Origin: a virus
DNA length: 64,000 nt
Direction: 5' to 3' (one strand)
IMG/VR virus record: IMGVR_UViG_3300036761_001135
Span: 104,689-168,688 of that record
Each line of letters begins with the position of its first letter. The stretch's first letter is position 1. The notes below the pieces were generated by a model. It was not told the DNA's origin and did not search any database. It saw only the letters and a list, made by a program, of their open reading frames with translations. Made by a program: the position numbers and the translations under genes. Shown here piece by piece: positions 24,557 through 32,687 of the stretch.

Positions 24557-25077
24557 TGCCCAGCACCTCGCTCCATAAAGACCTCATCCCAGAACAGATC
24601 CACGCGCCGTTGTCGTTTTCGTACACGGACTCGGCCACGCGGGAGGGTGCGACGGGCCTGTTGCCGATAGACGTGGGGAAATTCGCTCGCCAGCTCGATG
24701 ACAACTCGGTGTGGATGCTGGTGGACGACAGCCCGGTGACGTGGGCGACGGTAAGTGGCCAGGGGATCACGACGGACCAGCACAAGGCGTTGAGGCACCT
24801 GATACATTTTATCGATCATGGCCCAGCCGACGGCTTCGCCAGCGGGGCATACCGAGAGATGACGGGGACGGTGTTTCCGACGGCGATCATTTGGTATGAT
24901 CAGGCCGGGGTGGGGAAGAAGAAAATCGTCGAGAAGCTGACAACGTGGACCGGGGTGAACCCGACGACGATCACCTGGAAGATGTACGATGCCAGCGAGA
25001 CCTTGTTGGTGACCTTGACAGACACGGTTGTCTACAGCGGTGTGTTCGAGACCTCTCGAACTCGCGCCATCAGTTGA
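24556..25077 (+). CDS. tail-module hypothetical protein
   Basis: 173 residues starting at the ATG overlapped with the preceding TAA. Contains LPIDVGKFARQLDDNSVWML, reminiscent of short fibre head domains, then a beta-rich second half (ATTITWKMYDASETLLVTLT). Coupled to the 24215 gene; function not recognised. Confidence 0.5.
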   Translation: MPSTSLHKDLIPEQIHAPLSFSYTDSATREGATGLLPIDVGKFARQLDDNSVWMLVDDSPVTWATVSGQGITTDQHKALRHLIHFIDHGPADGFASGAYREMTGTVFPTAIIWYDQAGVGKKKIVEKLTTWTGVNPTTITWKMYDASETLLVTLTDTVVYSGVFETSRTRAIS

Positions 25078-25087
25078 GAGGGAGAAC

Positions 25088-26428
25088 ATGGGCGACTCAC
25101 CAGCTTCCATTTTACACAACACGTCGGGAACCGAGATTGCAACGGCGTCCAATCCCGTGCGCGTGGACCCGACCGGGACCACGACGCAGCCGGTATCGGC
25201 CACGGCGCTGCCCTTGCCCACTGGAGCCTCGACTTCGGCGAAGCAGCCCGCGTTGGGGACGGCGGGATCGCCTTCGGCAGATGTGATTTCGGTCCAGGGC
25301 GTGTCTGGTGGGACGCCACAGCCGGTGTCCGATGGAGGGAGTTCGATCACCGTCGATGGGACCGTGACGGCGAACGCAGGCACGGGGCCGTTCCCGGTGA
25401 GCGACAACGGCGGGAGTCTCACGATTGATGGATCGGTGACGGCGAACATCGGCACGTCAGGATCGCTCGCGCTTGATGCCACGCTCACGGGCGGCACGCA
25501 GAAGGCTATCGTGCGGGGCGGGGCCAAGGGGGCAACGTCGGCAGCGGACGTGACCTCGACGGCGGAGGGCACCGACCACCAGGCGTTGGATGTGCAGATC
25601 ATGCACGGGGGCGCGGCGAAAGATCCCACGCAGATCCGGGCGCTCACGGCGTCGGACATCGTGACAGCGGCGCAGGGGACGGCGGCGGCATCGTCTGGAG
25701 CCTGGCCTGCCAAGGTCACTGATGGCACCAACGTGGCAGCGGTCAAGGCGGCTTCGACGGCGGCGGTGGCGGCGGACCCCGCGTTGGTCGTAGCCATCTC
25801 GCCGAACAATACCCCGGTGTTGCCGAGTGGGGCCGCGACGTCGGCGCTTCAGACGACGGGCAACACGTCGGTGGGGAACATTGATACGAAGACGCCAACG
25901 TTGGGGCAGAAAGCCATGGCGGGGTCGACTCCGGTCGTGTTGGCGTCGGATCAGAGTGCGGTGCCAGTGGCGGATGGCGGGGGGTCGTTGACCATCGACG
26001 CTACAGCGTTGCCCCTCCCGACGGGCGCGTCTACTGAGACGACGCTCTCTGCGGTGTCTACGAAGCTGCCTGCGACGTTGGGGCAGAAGGCCATGGCGGC
26101 GAGTCTCGCGGTGACGTTGGCCTCGGACCAGAGCGTGATCGCCATGCGGGATGCTCCAGCGACGGCGGCGACGGTGGCGAGCGTAGCGGCGGCGGTGGCC
26201 GATACGACGTTGCTGGCTGCGAATGCGTCGCGCATGGGCGCGTCCGTGTTCAACGCGAGCACGGCCATCCTGTACCTAAAGTTGGGTACAGGGGCGAGCG
26301 CGGCCTCCTACACGGTGCGCATGACGCCCAACGCCTATTACGAGATTCCTTTCGGGTACAGCGGGCAGATCAACGGGTACTGGGCAGCGGCGAACGGGGC
26401 GGCACTGGTGACGCAGGTGACGCAGTAG
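25088..26428 (+). CDS. repetitive phage structural protein
   Basis: 446 residues; ATG 25088 chosen for GAGGGAGAAC upstream. Low-complexity Ala/Thr/Val/Pro-rich chain built of units such as TALPLPTGAST (twice), LGQKAMA plus VTLASDQS, and GGSLTIDGSVTANIG. The same ALPLPTGAST style is frequent in phage virion proteins with unknown fold. C-terminal 60 residues form a compact beta end. Likely a fibrous tail or head decoration component. Confidence 0.6.
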   Translation: MGDSPASILHNTSGTEIATASNPVRVDPTGTTTQPVSATALPLPTGASTSAKQPALGTAGSPSADVISVQGVSGGTPQPVSDGGSSITVDGTVTANAGTGPFPVSDNGGSLTIDGSVTANIGTSGSLALDATLTGGTQKAIVRGGAKGATSAADVTSTAEGTDHQALDVQIMHGGAAKDPTQIRALTASDIVTAAQGTAAASSGAWPAKVTDGTNVAAVKAASTAAVAADPALVVAISPNNTPVLPSGAATSALQTTGNTSVGNIDTKTPTLGQKAMAGSTPVVLASDQSAVPVADGGGSLTIDATALPLPTGASTETTLSAVSTKLPATLGQKAMAASLAVTLASDQSVIAMRDAPATAATVASVAAAVADTTLLAANASRMGASVFNASTAILYLKLGTGASAASYTVRMTPNAYYEIPFGYSGQINGYWAAANGAALVTQVTQ

Positions 26429-26863
26429 ATGGGGCTGTATCTCCCATATCCCGAGGTTGGCGGGATCATACAGACGGCCTCGGCGCGGTTGACGGCGAAC
26501 ACCACGACGACCTCCATCACCTATGTGGATCTGTTGACCTGTGCGATCACGACGGGGGGCAGCTCGCGGTTGGAGGTGTACGCGAGTTTTGCGACGAGCA
26601 ATGCGGTGGACCGTGCCGGGACGGAGCAGGACTACTTCCAGATCACGGTGGATGGGACGGTGTTGGCCCAGGGCGGGAGCGAGCAGTGGACGGTGACGGA
26701 GAGCGGGGCATTGTTCGCGGTGTCCGGTGTGTTGGCGGCGGGGGCCAAGACGGTGCGGCTCCAGTGGCGGACCACGACAGGGGGGACGTTGCGCTGTGCG
26801 GGTGGCACCATACTGACCCAGCCCGAACATGCGTCGCTCGTGGTCATCGAGACGAAGGGTTGA
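26429..26863 (+). CDS. beta-sandwich protein, tandem paralogue 1
   Basis: 144 residues, start directly after the preceding TAG. Shares with the next two genes the order: Thr-rich strand (TTTTSITYVDLLT), ITVDGTVLAQGG, then GAKTVRLQWRT...GTLRCAGGT and a closing ASLVVIET strand. The pattern suggests a C1q/TNF-like jelly-roll trimer. Three adjacent diverged copies imply expansion of a receptor-binding or decoration subunit. Confidence 0.55.
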   Translation: MGLYLPYPEVGGIIQTASARLTANTTTTSITYVDLLTCAITTGGSSRLEVYASFATSNAVDRAGTEQDYFQITVDGTVLAQGGSEQWTVTESGALFAVSGVLAAGAKTVRLQWRTTTGGTLRCAGGTILTQPEHASLVVIETKG

Positions 26864-26868
26864 TGTAG

Positions 26869-27279
26869 ATGCCACTCTTCCCAGACCTTCCGGTATTGAT
26901 CACGAAGACGGCGTTTACGGCGTTGGAGGTGGATCGAACGACCACGGCGACCAGTTACGAGAACCTGTTGACGCAGGAGATCCTGACGCAGGAGGGCAGC
27001 TTTCTGGTGATTCGCGCCTCGTTCTCGACCTCGGACAGCGCGTCGTTGTCTTCGCAAAACTCTTTCCGCGTTACGGTAGACGGAAACACGGTCGCTCTTG
27101 GGGGGGCTGAGATATTTACGTGCATCCAGTCGGGGTCGATTTGCACGCTAGTGGGTCCGTTGACGGCGGGACCGCATACCGTGAATCTGGACTGGCAGAC
27201 GGCGGCGGGGAACACGTTACGGTGTCGCCCGGTGACGCAGGATGAGCAGGCGTCGTTGCTGACGACTGAGGAGACGTGA
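26869..27279 (+). CDS. beta-sandwich protein, tandem paralogue 2
   Basis: 136 residues, paralogue of both neighbours: TTTATSYENLLTQEI, VTVDGNTVALGG, GPHTVNLDWQT, NTLRCRPV, ASLLTTEET. Five bases separate it from copy 1. The alternation of strongly conserved core strands and variable loops fits surface exposure. Confidence 0.55.
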   Translation: MPLFPDLPVLITKTAFTALEVDRTTTATSYENLLTQEILTQEGSFLVIRASFSTSDSASLSSQNSFRVTVDGNTVALGGAEIFTCIQSGSICTLVGPLTAGPHTVNLDWQTAAGNTLRCRPVTQDEQASLLTTEET

Positions 27280-27280
27280 G

Positions 27281-27706
27281 ATGCCGCTGACCAATGCGAA
27301 GGTGGTAGATCCCAACGTGGTGCAGACGGTGAGTGCCGTGTTGGATGTCGATAAGACCATCGCCTCGACCACGTATGGGGTGGTGCTCTCGCTGAGCGTG
27401 ACGACGTTGGCCAGTTCGAACCTGTTGATCTGGGTGAGTTACTGCATGACGTTCACGCCGAGCGTGACCAACGAGTACCGCTTGCAGTTGCGGGTGGACG
27501 GGACGGTGGTGTTGTTCTCCGGGGAAGAAGAGTTCGGCATTGCGCAGACCGGGTCCATGGTGCATCGGGCGGTCGCGCTGACAGCCGGAGCGCATACCGT
27601 GGACGTGCGGTGGCGCATTGGGGCGGCGGGGGAGGGCACGTTGCGGTGTCGCCCGTCGGTGCCGCCCGAGGGGATTTCCATCATTGCCATGGAGACGCTA
27701 GTCTAG
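27281..27706 (+). CDS. beta-sandwich protein, tandem paralogue 3
   Basis: 141 residues; conserved blocks IASTTYGVVLSLSV, LRVDGTVVLFSG, GAHTVDVRWRI, GTLRCRPSV and ISIIAMETL. It follows copy 2 with a one-base gap, consistent with stoichiometric co-translation. Confidence 0.55.
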   Translation: MPLTNAKVVDPNVVQTVSAVLDVDKTIASTTYGVVLSLSVTTLASSNLLIWVSYCMTFTPSVTNEYRLQLRVDGTVVLFSGEEEFGIAQTGSMVHRAVALTAGAHTVDVRWRIGAAGEGTLRCRPSVPPEGISIIAMETLV

Positions 27707-27717
27707 GAGGAGTACCG

Positions 27718-28665
27718 ATGACCAGTTATGTGTTTTCCATTCACGACGATTTTCCGAACCACGCCTTAGCCTCCGACCGGCTCACCATCGAGATTGGGGA
27801 GAGCGCCATTGTCACCGCGCTGGACGGCATCAGCACGTCCGGGGACGTCTGCGACATCGTGTTCAAGGCGGCGCTCTCCGAGGGGGACGAGGCGCTGCTG
27901 GAGGGGCTGGTAGCCGCGCACAGCGGGTTGCCGCTGCCCCAAGTGACCGAGGTGCGCACGACGGACGGGAAGTTGTACGTGTCGCCCGACATGTGGCCGC
28001 TAGGGACGCTGACCAACTTCACGGGAGCCGCCGACGATGTGACCAACGGCGTCGTGGGCACGGATCTGCTGGCGTTTTCCTCGACAGCCGTGGAGGACAA
28101 CGTCAAGGCGTTTCAGTTCATCCTGCCCAGCTACCTGGCCGGGGGGCATCTCCAGTACCAGGGGGCGGTGTTTGGCGACTGGATCGACTTCACGAGCGTC
28201 GTACCAGCGACGGCAGGCGTGTCGAATCCGGGGGCAGGAAATTTCAATAAGGTGCAGGTGGGCGCAGGGGCAAACGTCTTTGTGCCTTCGGTGCCAGGGT
28301 CGGGAAATTGGGATCTCGATCTTACCGCCAAGGAGAACGCCAACGTCACCTTTACCAAGGTCAGGCCGGTTCCCGCGCCCGGCATGAACGGATACTTCGA
28401 CCACAGCATCGAGACTGGAGCGGTGGTTCTCAACGCGACTGGGCATGGAGGGTATCACCTGTGCGATTACGAGGTGACGCTGGCTCGGTTCATTACGCGG
28501 GTGTCGATCATGGGGAGCGACCACTTCCCGTTGACGGTGCCAGCGGTGCGCCCGATCCTGATCCTGCCGCACTGGTTGCACCGCGTGACCGTGCATAATT
28601 CGACGACCAAGACGCTGCATCTGGTCGCCATGCTCTACCGAGGGTTGGTCAATCCGTTGAGGTGA
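27718..28665 (+). CDS. tail/baseplate hypothetical protein
   Basis: 315 residues; ATG 27718 has AGGAGGAG upstream. An N-terminal 95-residue helical-beta domain (SEGDEALLEGLVAAHSGLP) is followed by a beta-rich body and a His-containing end (HWLHRVTVHNSTTKTLHLVA). No family is recognised. It ends the run of surface-protein genes before the papain-like pair. Confidence 0.5.
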   Translation: MTSYVFSIHDDFPNHALASDRLTIEIGESAIVTALDGISTSGDVCDIVFKAALSEGDEALLEGLVAAHSGLPLPQVTEVRTTDGKLYVSPDMWPLGTLTNFTGAADDVTNGVVGTDLLAFSSTAVEDNVKAFQFILPSYLAGGHLQYQGAVFGDWIDFTSVVPATAGVSNPGAGNFNKVQVGAGANVFVPSVPGSGNWDLDLTAKENANVTFTKVRPVPAPGMNGYFDHSIETGAVVLNATGHGGYHLCDYEVTLARFITRVSIMGSDHFPLTVPAVRPILILPHWLHRVTVHNSTTKTLHLVAMLYRGLVNPLR

Positions 28666-28667
28666 GC

Positions 28668-29198
28668 ATGGACGACGTGCGCATCATTTTGTCGGCCTCC
28701 AGAACGCCTCTTGGATCATTGATCCGGTGGTGTACTAAGAGCCAGGTCTCGCACTGCATGGTGGAGTTCCCGGTCTGGGGACGGAGCATGGTAGCCGAGT
28801 CTCGGGTGGGTGGAGTGCGGATTGTGCCATCGACGAAAGCGCGGCATCATGTGGTGGTTGAATATCGCTGTTGCTTTCCCTCTCGTACCGGGCTGGCGGC
28901 GATCTCGGACGAGGCTGGGGAGAAGTACGACTACGGCGGGTTGTTCGTGATCGGTTGGGCGATCATTGCTGCGAAATGGCTGCGGATTTCTGTGAAGCGG
29001 TGGCGTTGGAAGTCGGAATCAATCAAGTGCTCGGAGCTGGTCGTGATCTTCTTGCGGGCGTCGGGTGTGAAAGGGGCGGAGTTGCTTCCCATGGAGCTGA
29101 CGACCCCGGAGGACATCCGTAGTTTTTGCCAAGAACAGAAGGCGTATTTCGAGGAGGTCATCAAGGGGAACGCTGCCAAATCCGGGCTCATACCCTGA
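28668..29198 (+). CDS. permuted papain-like (NlpC/P60-YiiX type) hydrolase
   Basis: 176 residues. His29 in QVSHCMVEF and Cys121 in IKCSEL are in the circularly permuted order of YiiX/YebB-like NlpC/P60 peptidases and amidases (His before Cys), with the aromatic KYDYGGLF stretch at 87-93. Such enzymes cleave peptidoglycan peptides or acyl/amide bonds. No signal peptide, so it would need a holin or be virion-carried. ATG 28668 is preferred to GTG 28662 because of GAGG spacing. A Cys-to-Ser paralogue follows at 29623. Confidence 0.65.
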   Translation: MDDVRIILSASRTPLGSLIRWCTKSQVSHCMVEFPVWGRSMVAESRVGGVRIVPSTKARHHVVVEYRCCFPSRTGLAAISDEAGEKYDYGGLFVIGWAIIAAKWLRISVKRWRWKSESIKCSELVVIFLRASGVKGAELLPMELTTPEDIRSFCQEQKAYFEEVIKGNAAKSGLIP

Positions 29199-29200
29199 CG

Positions 29201-29214
29201 CGAACCTGGGTTCG
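29201..29214. repeat. dispersed palindrome copy 5 (CGAACCTGGGTTCG)
   Basis: Three bases after the papain-like gene stop, flanked by GACG and CCTGGT. Starts the 420-base intergenic region between the two paralogues. Confidence 0.75.
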
Positions 29215-29622
29215 CCTGGTATCGCTGAAGCCTCGAAAACGGAATAGTTATTGGATATTCGTCTGGCATTATTCAAAATCTCGGGGTCAAAAAAAACAGC
29301 CTGGATATATATGCGAAATCATAAGTCCGCGCAAAGCGTGTCATAAAGTGCATAACTTATGCGTGCGGTTTGCACGGGATCGCGGGTGTGATAGAAGGGG
29401 ATTAGCCCACGCTGCCATCGTCTTGACCCTCCCCGTTTGGTTGGTGGCAGCGTGGGGTGTCATCCTTGCCGCTCTAGATCTGGCGTGATACCATCAAAAC
29501 CATGGTAGATTGCGTCCATGCCATCTCGCGGGAGTGCGCCGATTTTGGCATGGCGATGATCGATCCTGCGGGAAAGACCACATGGAGCCGGTATTTTGTG
29601 GACGTATACCGCGAACCAGATC
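29215..29622. other. A/T-richer intergenic region with long inverted repeat
   Basis: 408 bases without a convincing gene. Contains a perfect 12-base inverted repeat CCCACGCTGCCA (29406-29417)/TGGCAGCGTGGG (29445-29456) with a 27-base loop, and smaller hairpins GCATAA/TTATGC and CGTGC/GCACG just before it. A 41-codon frame from GTG at about 29358 encodes one hydrophobic segment but has no Shine-Dalgarno. Base composition differs from neighbours, so the region may be a remnant of an inserted element. Confidence 0.45.
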
Positions 29623-30189
29623 ATGAGATCTGAGAATCCCGTTCCATATCTGCGCTGGCCGGATGTGCGCATTGTTTTTGTGAGTACGTCGGGGGTTTTC
29701 GCGTCGATAACGCGATGGGCAGCGAGTAGCCCGGTAAACCATGTCTATCTGGAGGTGCCTGTTTGGGGGCGGCGCATGGTATGCGATGCGACGATGAGGC
29801 ATGGCGTGCGGTTGCTTCCACATGCCCCGTTGGGAGTACGTGTCGTTGCCACATATCGCTGTCATTTTGATACCACCCCTGGAATCTACCTATTGATGGA
29901 TCAATTGGGGCGTCCTTACGAAAACTGCGGCAGGTTTGGAACCGCGTGGATGCGTTTGGCATGGAGGTGGCTCAGGCTAAAGATGAAGAACTGGCGTTGG
30001 AATACGAGTGCGATTAAGAGTTCCGAATTGTCGGTGTTATTCATCAAGGCATGTGATGTTCGATCCACGAGTCTCGTTCCAGATCGCACGGATTTAGTGG
30101 ATATGTTAGGTTGGTGTCAGGCTCGGCCTGGATGGTTCGAGCGGGTTCAGGGAGCGCCGCCCCATTTGGCGCAGCGGGAGCGACGATGA
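29623..30189 (+). CDS. papain-like paralogue lacking the catalytic Cys
   Basis: 188 residues, aligned over its length with the 28668 protein (DVRI, EVPVWGRRMV, YRCHF, IKSSEL, DLVDMLGWCQ). His40 in VNHVYLEV is retained, but the Cys nucleophile is Ser133 (IKSSEL for IKCSEL). It is either a pseudoenzyme, for example a peptide-binding or immunity partner, or a serine variant. No good Shine-Dalgarno precedes ATG 29623; a TTG at 29596 is an alternative start. Codon use is A/T-richer than the paralogue. Confidence 0.6.
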   Translation: MRSENPVPYLRWPDVRIVFVSTSGVFASITRWAASSPVNHVYLEVPVWGRRMVCDATMRHGVRLLPHAPLGVRVVATYRCHFDTTPGIYLLMDQLGRPYENCGRFGTAWMRLAWRWLRLKMKNWRWNTSAIKSSELSVLFIKACDVRSTSLVPDRTDLVDMLGWCQARPGWFERVQGAPPHLAQRERR

Positions 30190-30599
30190 CGACATGGTTG
30201 CACAAGACGCAGGCGTGGGTCGAGCGCTACTGGCAGTGGGTTGTGGCGGGGTTGGGGACTGGGGCGGCACTTGTGGCGACATTGGTAGTCCGACGAAAGA
30301 GCCATAAAGATCCAGAGCCCGTGGTGCCGGAGGTGGTAGTCGATCCTAGCCCGGCGTTGGGACCGTTGGCGGACATCGGCCCGCAGGTGGACGCGATTGA
30401 GGCCGTGGTGCGGGATGAGGCGGCGCATGATGCCGTTGAAACGAAGGAGGCCCACGATGCGATTAACGCTGCTGATAGCATTTCTGCTGTCACTGATATT
30501 CTGTATGGCCGCACCAAGTCGAGCGACGTCCCTGCCTCCACGTCCGACGGTGGAGCTGCCCCTACCGATGGGGTTCGAGGAAAAAACAAGCGGCGGTGA
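30186..30599 (+). CDS. membrane-anchored protein, first of nested lysis-type pair
   Basis: 137 residues; ATG overlaps the previous TGA (ATGA). A single N-terminal membrane segment (about 18-38, VVAGLGTGAALVATLVV) precedes a Pro/Val-rich and acidic helical domain. The next gene begins inside this one in another frame. Topology matches an inner-membrane spanin-like subunit or a small holin-type protein; no family match is claimed. Confidence 0.5.
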   Translation: MTTWLHKTQAWVERYWQWVVAGLGTGAALVATLVVRRKSHKDPEPVVPEVVVDPSPALGPLADIGPQVDAIEAVVRDEAAHDAVETKEAHDAINAADSISAVTDILYGRTKSSDVPASTSDGGAAPTDGVRGKNKRR

Positions 30600-30912
30600 G
30601 GCGCAGTGTTTTTTGCTTCCCGAGTGGAAGGAGATGGCGCACATCGTTGTGGACTATCGGTTGTTGCTGGCGTGGGCGGGCCAGGCGGAGGTGTTGTACG
30701 CCACGGCGAGCATTAGCAAATCGACGGCAGAGGCGACGGCGAAGGTGGCATTGGCGTCTCAGCAGGCGGCAGTAGCGAGCGAGAAGGCATCGCGGGAGAA
30801 GGCGGAAAAGGAGCGTAAGAAGTCGCAACGGCGGGGATGGCTTGCGGCAAGTTTTGGATTAGCGGCTATCGTACTTGGTGGCGTTGTGGTTGTCGTTGTA
30901 GCGGGGAAATAG
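30457..30912 (+). CDS. signal peptide plus C-terminal TM protein, u-spanin candidate
   Basis: 151 residues from ATG 30457, which has AAGGAGG six bases upstream inside the preceding gene, so 143 bases are read in two frames. N-terminal signal MRLTLLIAFLLSLIFCMAAP (Cys16 has a non-canonical lipobox), a Pro-rich stretch, a long Ala/Glu/Lys helix and a C-terminal membrane segment (about 128-150). Export signal at one end and TM at the other is the topology of unimolecular spanins that fuse inner and outer membranes; nested spanin genes are common. Confidence 0.5.
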   Translation: MRLTLLIAFLLSLIFCMAAPSRATSLPPRPTVELPLPMGFEEKTSGGEAQCFLLPEWKEMAHIVVDYRLLLAWAGQAEVLYATASISKSTAEATAKVALASQQAAVASEKASREKAEKERKKSQRRGWLAASFGLAAIVLGGVVVVVVAGK

Positions 30913-30913
30913 C

Positions 30914-31390
30914 ATGATCCTGTTGCGTCCAGATCCGGTTGATGTTGCGCTCCAGATCCTTGCGACTGGCCTGGACGGTGCGCCCAAACTGGACGTGGTA
31001 AGTGGCACGGTGCGCGTGTATCGGGTGACGGGCGCGGGAGAGGTGGAGGTTTTCCCGGTAACGGCGTTGGCGAACGTGGCTGGCACGAGCACATGGAGAT
31101 TGCTGTGGACATCGGCCACGCTGGTAGTTGGGCAGTACGTCGCGGAGTATCGGTTGGTTGACCTCTACGGCCAGGAGTGCGTGGCTCAAGAGGACATTGT
31201 GGTGCATGATTTGGCGTTGCAGGCGGACCTTGCGTTGGTGCGGCAGGTGGAGACAGGGCGCTGGCGCATTGTAGCCAACCAGATGATTTTCTTTGGTGAT
31301 GATGGAATTACGCCTATCCTGACGTTCAACTTGAAGAACGAGTCTGGTATTCCGGCGATGGACGAAGTGTTCGAGCGGGTGCCAGTATGA
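30914..31390 (+). CDS. BppU/Ig-like tail protein
   Basis: 158 residues starting one base after the previous stop region. Beta-strand pattern VSGTVRVYRVTGAGEVEVFP...WRLLWTSATLVVGQYVAEYRL is that of BppU_N-type immunoglobulin-like baseplate domains; C-terminal 40 residues form a hook (PILTFNLKNESGIPAMDEVFERVP) often seen at the end of such proteins. Coupled to a tiny frame by ATGA. Confidence 0.5.
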   Translation: MILLRPDPVDVALQILATGLDGAPKLDVVSGTVRVYRVTGAGEVEVFPVTALANVAGTSTWRLLWTSATLVVGQYVAEYRLVDLYGQECVAQEDIVVHDLALQADLALVRQVETGRWRIVANQMIFFGDDGITPILTFNLKNESGIPAMDEVFERVPV

Positions 31391-31551
31391 TTGGCCAGAG
31401 GATCATCACGCGTGGGATGGGGCGAGAGCAGCAGCTTCTTTGCACGCGTGGATATGGCAGGTTGCGGGCTCGTATTCGTGAGGTCATTCGGCTTTGTGGT
31501 TGTATAGCGCAGCAGATTTGGATTAGGTCGCCATGGAAGCCGACCGAATAG
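31387..31551 (+). CDS. basic micro-protein, coupled
   Basis: 54 residues beginning at an ATG overlapped with the preceding TGA, Arg-rich (GRLRARIREVIR) with two Cys pairs near CGC. No Shine-Dalgarno of its own. The overlap chain continues into the next two genes, so translation of the block is probably coupled. Existence as a protein is uncertain. Confidence 0.35.
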   Translation: MIGQRIITRGMGREQQLLCTRGYGRLRARIREVIRLCGCIAQQIWIRSPWKPTE

Positions 31552-31712
31552 CAGTTGTTTCACGGTTTTCTGGGTTTCGCATCGAACTCGTTTCGCGGCC
31601 TGGGCAGCGGATCACGATGACTTCTCGTCCGACGAGACGATTGGATGTACAATCGCCGTTTGGGACTCAGATCCGCGTAGCGTCGGCCCTATCACTGGAG
31701 GAGCTTCGATGA
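31533..31712 (+). CDS. small protein, coupled
   Basis: 59 residues in a different frame from its neighbours; overlaps the micro-protein by 19 bases and the 31709 gene by four (ATGA). The sequence RFSGFRIELVSRPGQRITMT looks like a short beta hairpin protein. A GGAGGA lies inside its end and serves the following gene. Confidence 0.35.
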   Translation: MEADRIAVVSRFSGFRIELVSRPGQRITMTSRPTRRLDVQSPFGTQIRVASALSLEELR

Positions 31713-32020
31713 GCGTGTGTCAAACAGGGTGTGGAAGCAGCAAATACTATGTGGGAGACGTCGGAACCGAGTTGATTGTCGATGTGTGCGTGGACATCAC
31801 GACGGCGGTGGCGTCAAAGCTGTACGTCATGAAGCCTGGGGCAACCTTGGCGGTGGAGTGGGCGGCGGGAGTGTATCAGACGCAGTACCTACGGTACGTG
31901 ATCCAGGCAGGCGACTTGAGCGTGCCTGGGGAGTTCAAGGTGCAGGCGTGGGTGCAGCTCCCGAGCGGGTCGTGGCGCGGGGACGTGGGCACGTTTCGTG
32001 TGTATCCGCCTTTCGCCTAA
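31709..32020 (+). CDS. BppU/Ig-like small tail protein
   Basis: 103 residues, start with GGAGGA upstream. Pattern VGDVGTELIVDVCVDITTAVA...YVMKPGATLAVEWAAGVY...PGEFKVQAWVQLPSG is that of BppU_N-like immunoglobulin folds in phage baseplates. Shorter relative of the 30914 protein in style, though not obviously a recent duplicate. Confidence 0.5.
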   Translation: MSVCQTGCGSSKYYVGDVGTELIVDVCVDITTAVASKLYVMKPGATLAVEWAAGVYQTQYLRYVIQAGDLSVPGEFKVQAWVQLPSGSWRGDVGTFRVYPPFA

Positions 32021-32096
32021 TTTATAGATGGCAGCCATCGGCGGTGCTACGCTGAAGGTTGCAGACGCAGAGAACAACACCAAACAGGAGGACACT

Positions 32097-32678
32097 ATGG
32101 GTTACGAGAAGCTGAGCCAGTCGGTGGTCACGGATCAGGAAGCGCAGTTTGCCGGGGACGTCGAGGCCACGTTCTTCGAGATGCCGTACCTGGCCGGGCT
32201 CCCTCCCGTTGCGCCGGACAAGAGCACGACACGCCTGTACACGGACACGGCCGGGCACACCAAGCTACGGGACGCGACTGGCAAGGTGCTGGACCTGACG
32301 GCTGGCGCGCTGGCAGGGTCGGACGCGCGGTCGCTGTCGGAGGTATCTTTGGCGGTTGCAGCCACGACGACCAAGCGGGTTTTCCGGGCGCTGACCGATG
32401 GTGCGATCCGTGAGGTGGCGGCAGAGATCGGGACCGTGGCGGCGGCGGCCGAGTCGCTCTCCATCGACATTCTCATCGCTGGCGTTTCCGCGTTGACCGC
32501 TCCCATCGTCATTGACAGCACGGTGCTCATCAACACTCCGGTGGAGGGATTGATCGATGCGACATCCAACGAGTACGTCGTGGGCGATTTGATCACGGTG
32601 TCATTTGCCTATACGGCAGGCGGCGGACCAACTCCCATGGCAAACGCCATTGTTGGGATTGGCGTACAGAGCGCGTGA
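32097..32678 (+). CDS. small virion-type hypothetical protein
   Basis: 193 residues; ATG 32097 has CAGGAGGAC upstream. N-terminal half contains TRLYTDTAGHTKLRDATGKV, a motif style of fibre attachment domains; the second half (AVAATTTKRVFRALTDGAIR...) resembles short spike/adsorption units. A possible extended -10 promoter (TGCTACGCT) lies about 45 bases upstream. Confidence 0.5.
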   Translation: MGYEKLSQSVVTDQEAQFAGDVEATFFEMPYLAGLPPVAPDKSTTRLYTDTAGHTKLRDATGKVLDLTAGALAGSDARSLSEVSLAVAATTTKRVFRALTDGAIREVAAEIGTVAAAAESLSIDILIAGVSALTAPIVIDSTVLINTPVEGLIDATSNEYVVGDLITVSFAYTAGGGPTPMANAIVGIGVQSA

Positions 32679-32687
32679 TTGTAGGCG

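Noticed and set aside
24523-25809. 428-residue minus-strand ORF
   Set aside because: Covers three + strand genes with coupled TAATG starts; Ala/Val/Ser-rich reverse translation of a repetitive gene.
29358-29489. 41-residue one-TM frame in the papain-like intergenic region
   Set aside because: GTG start with no Shine-Dalgarno, and it crosses the 12-bp inverted repeat; not enough evidence for a gene.
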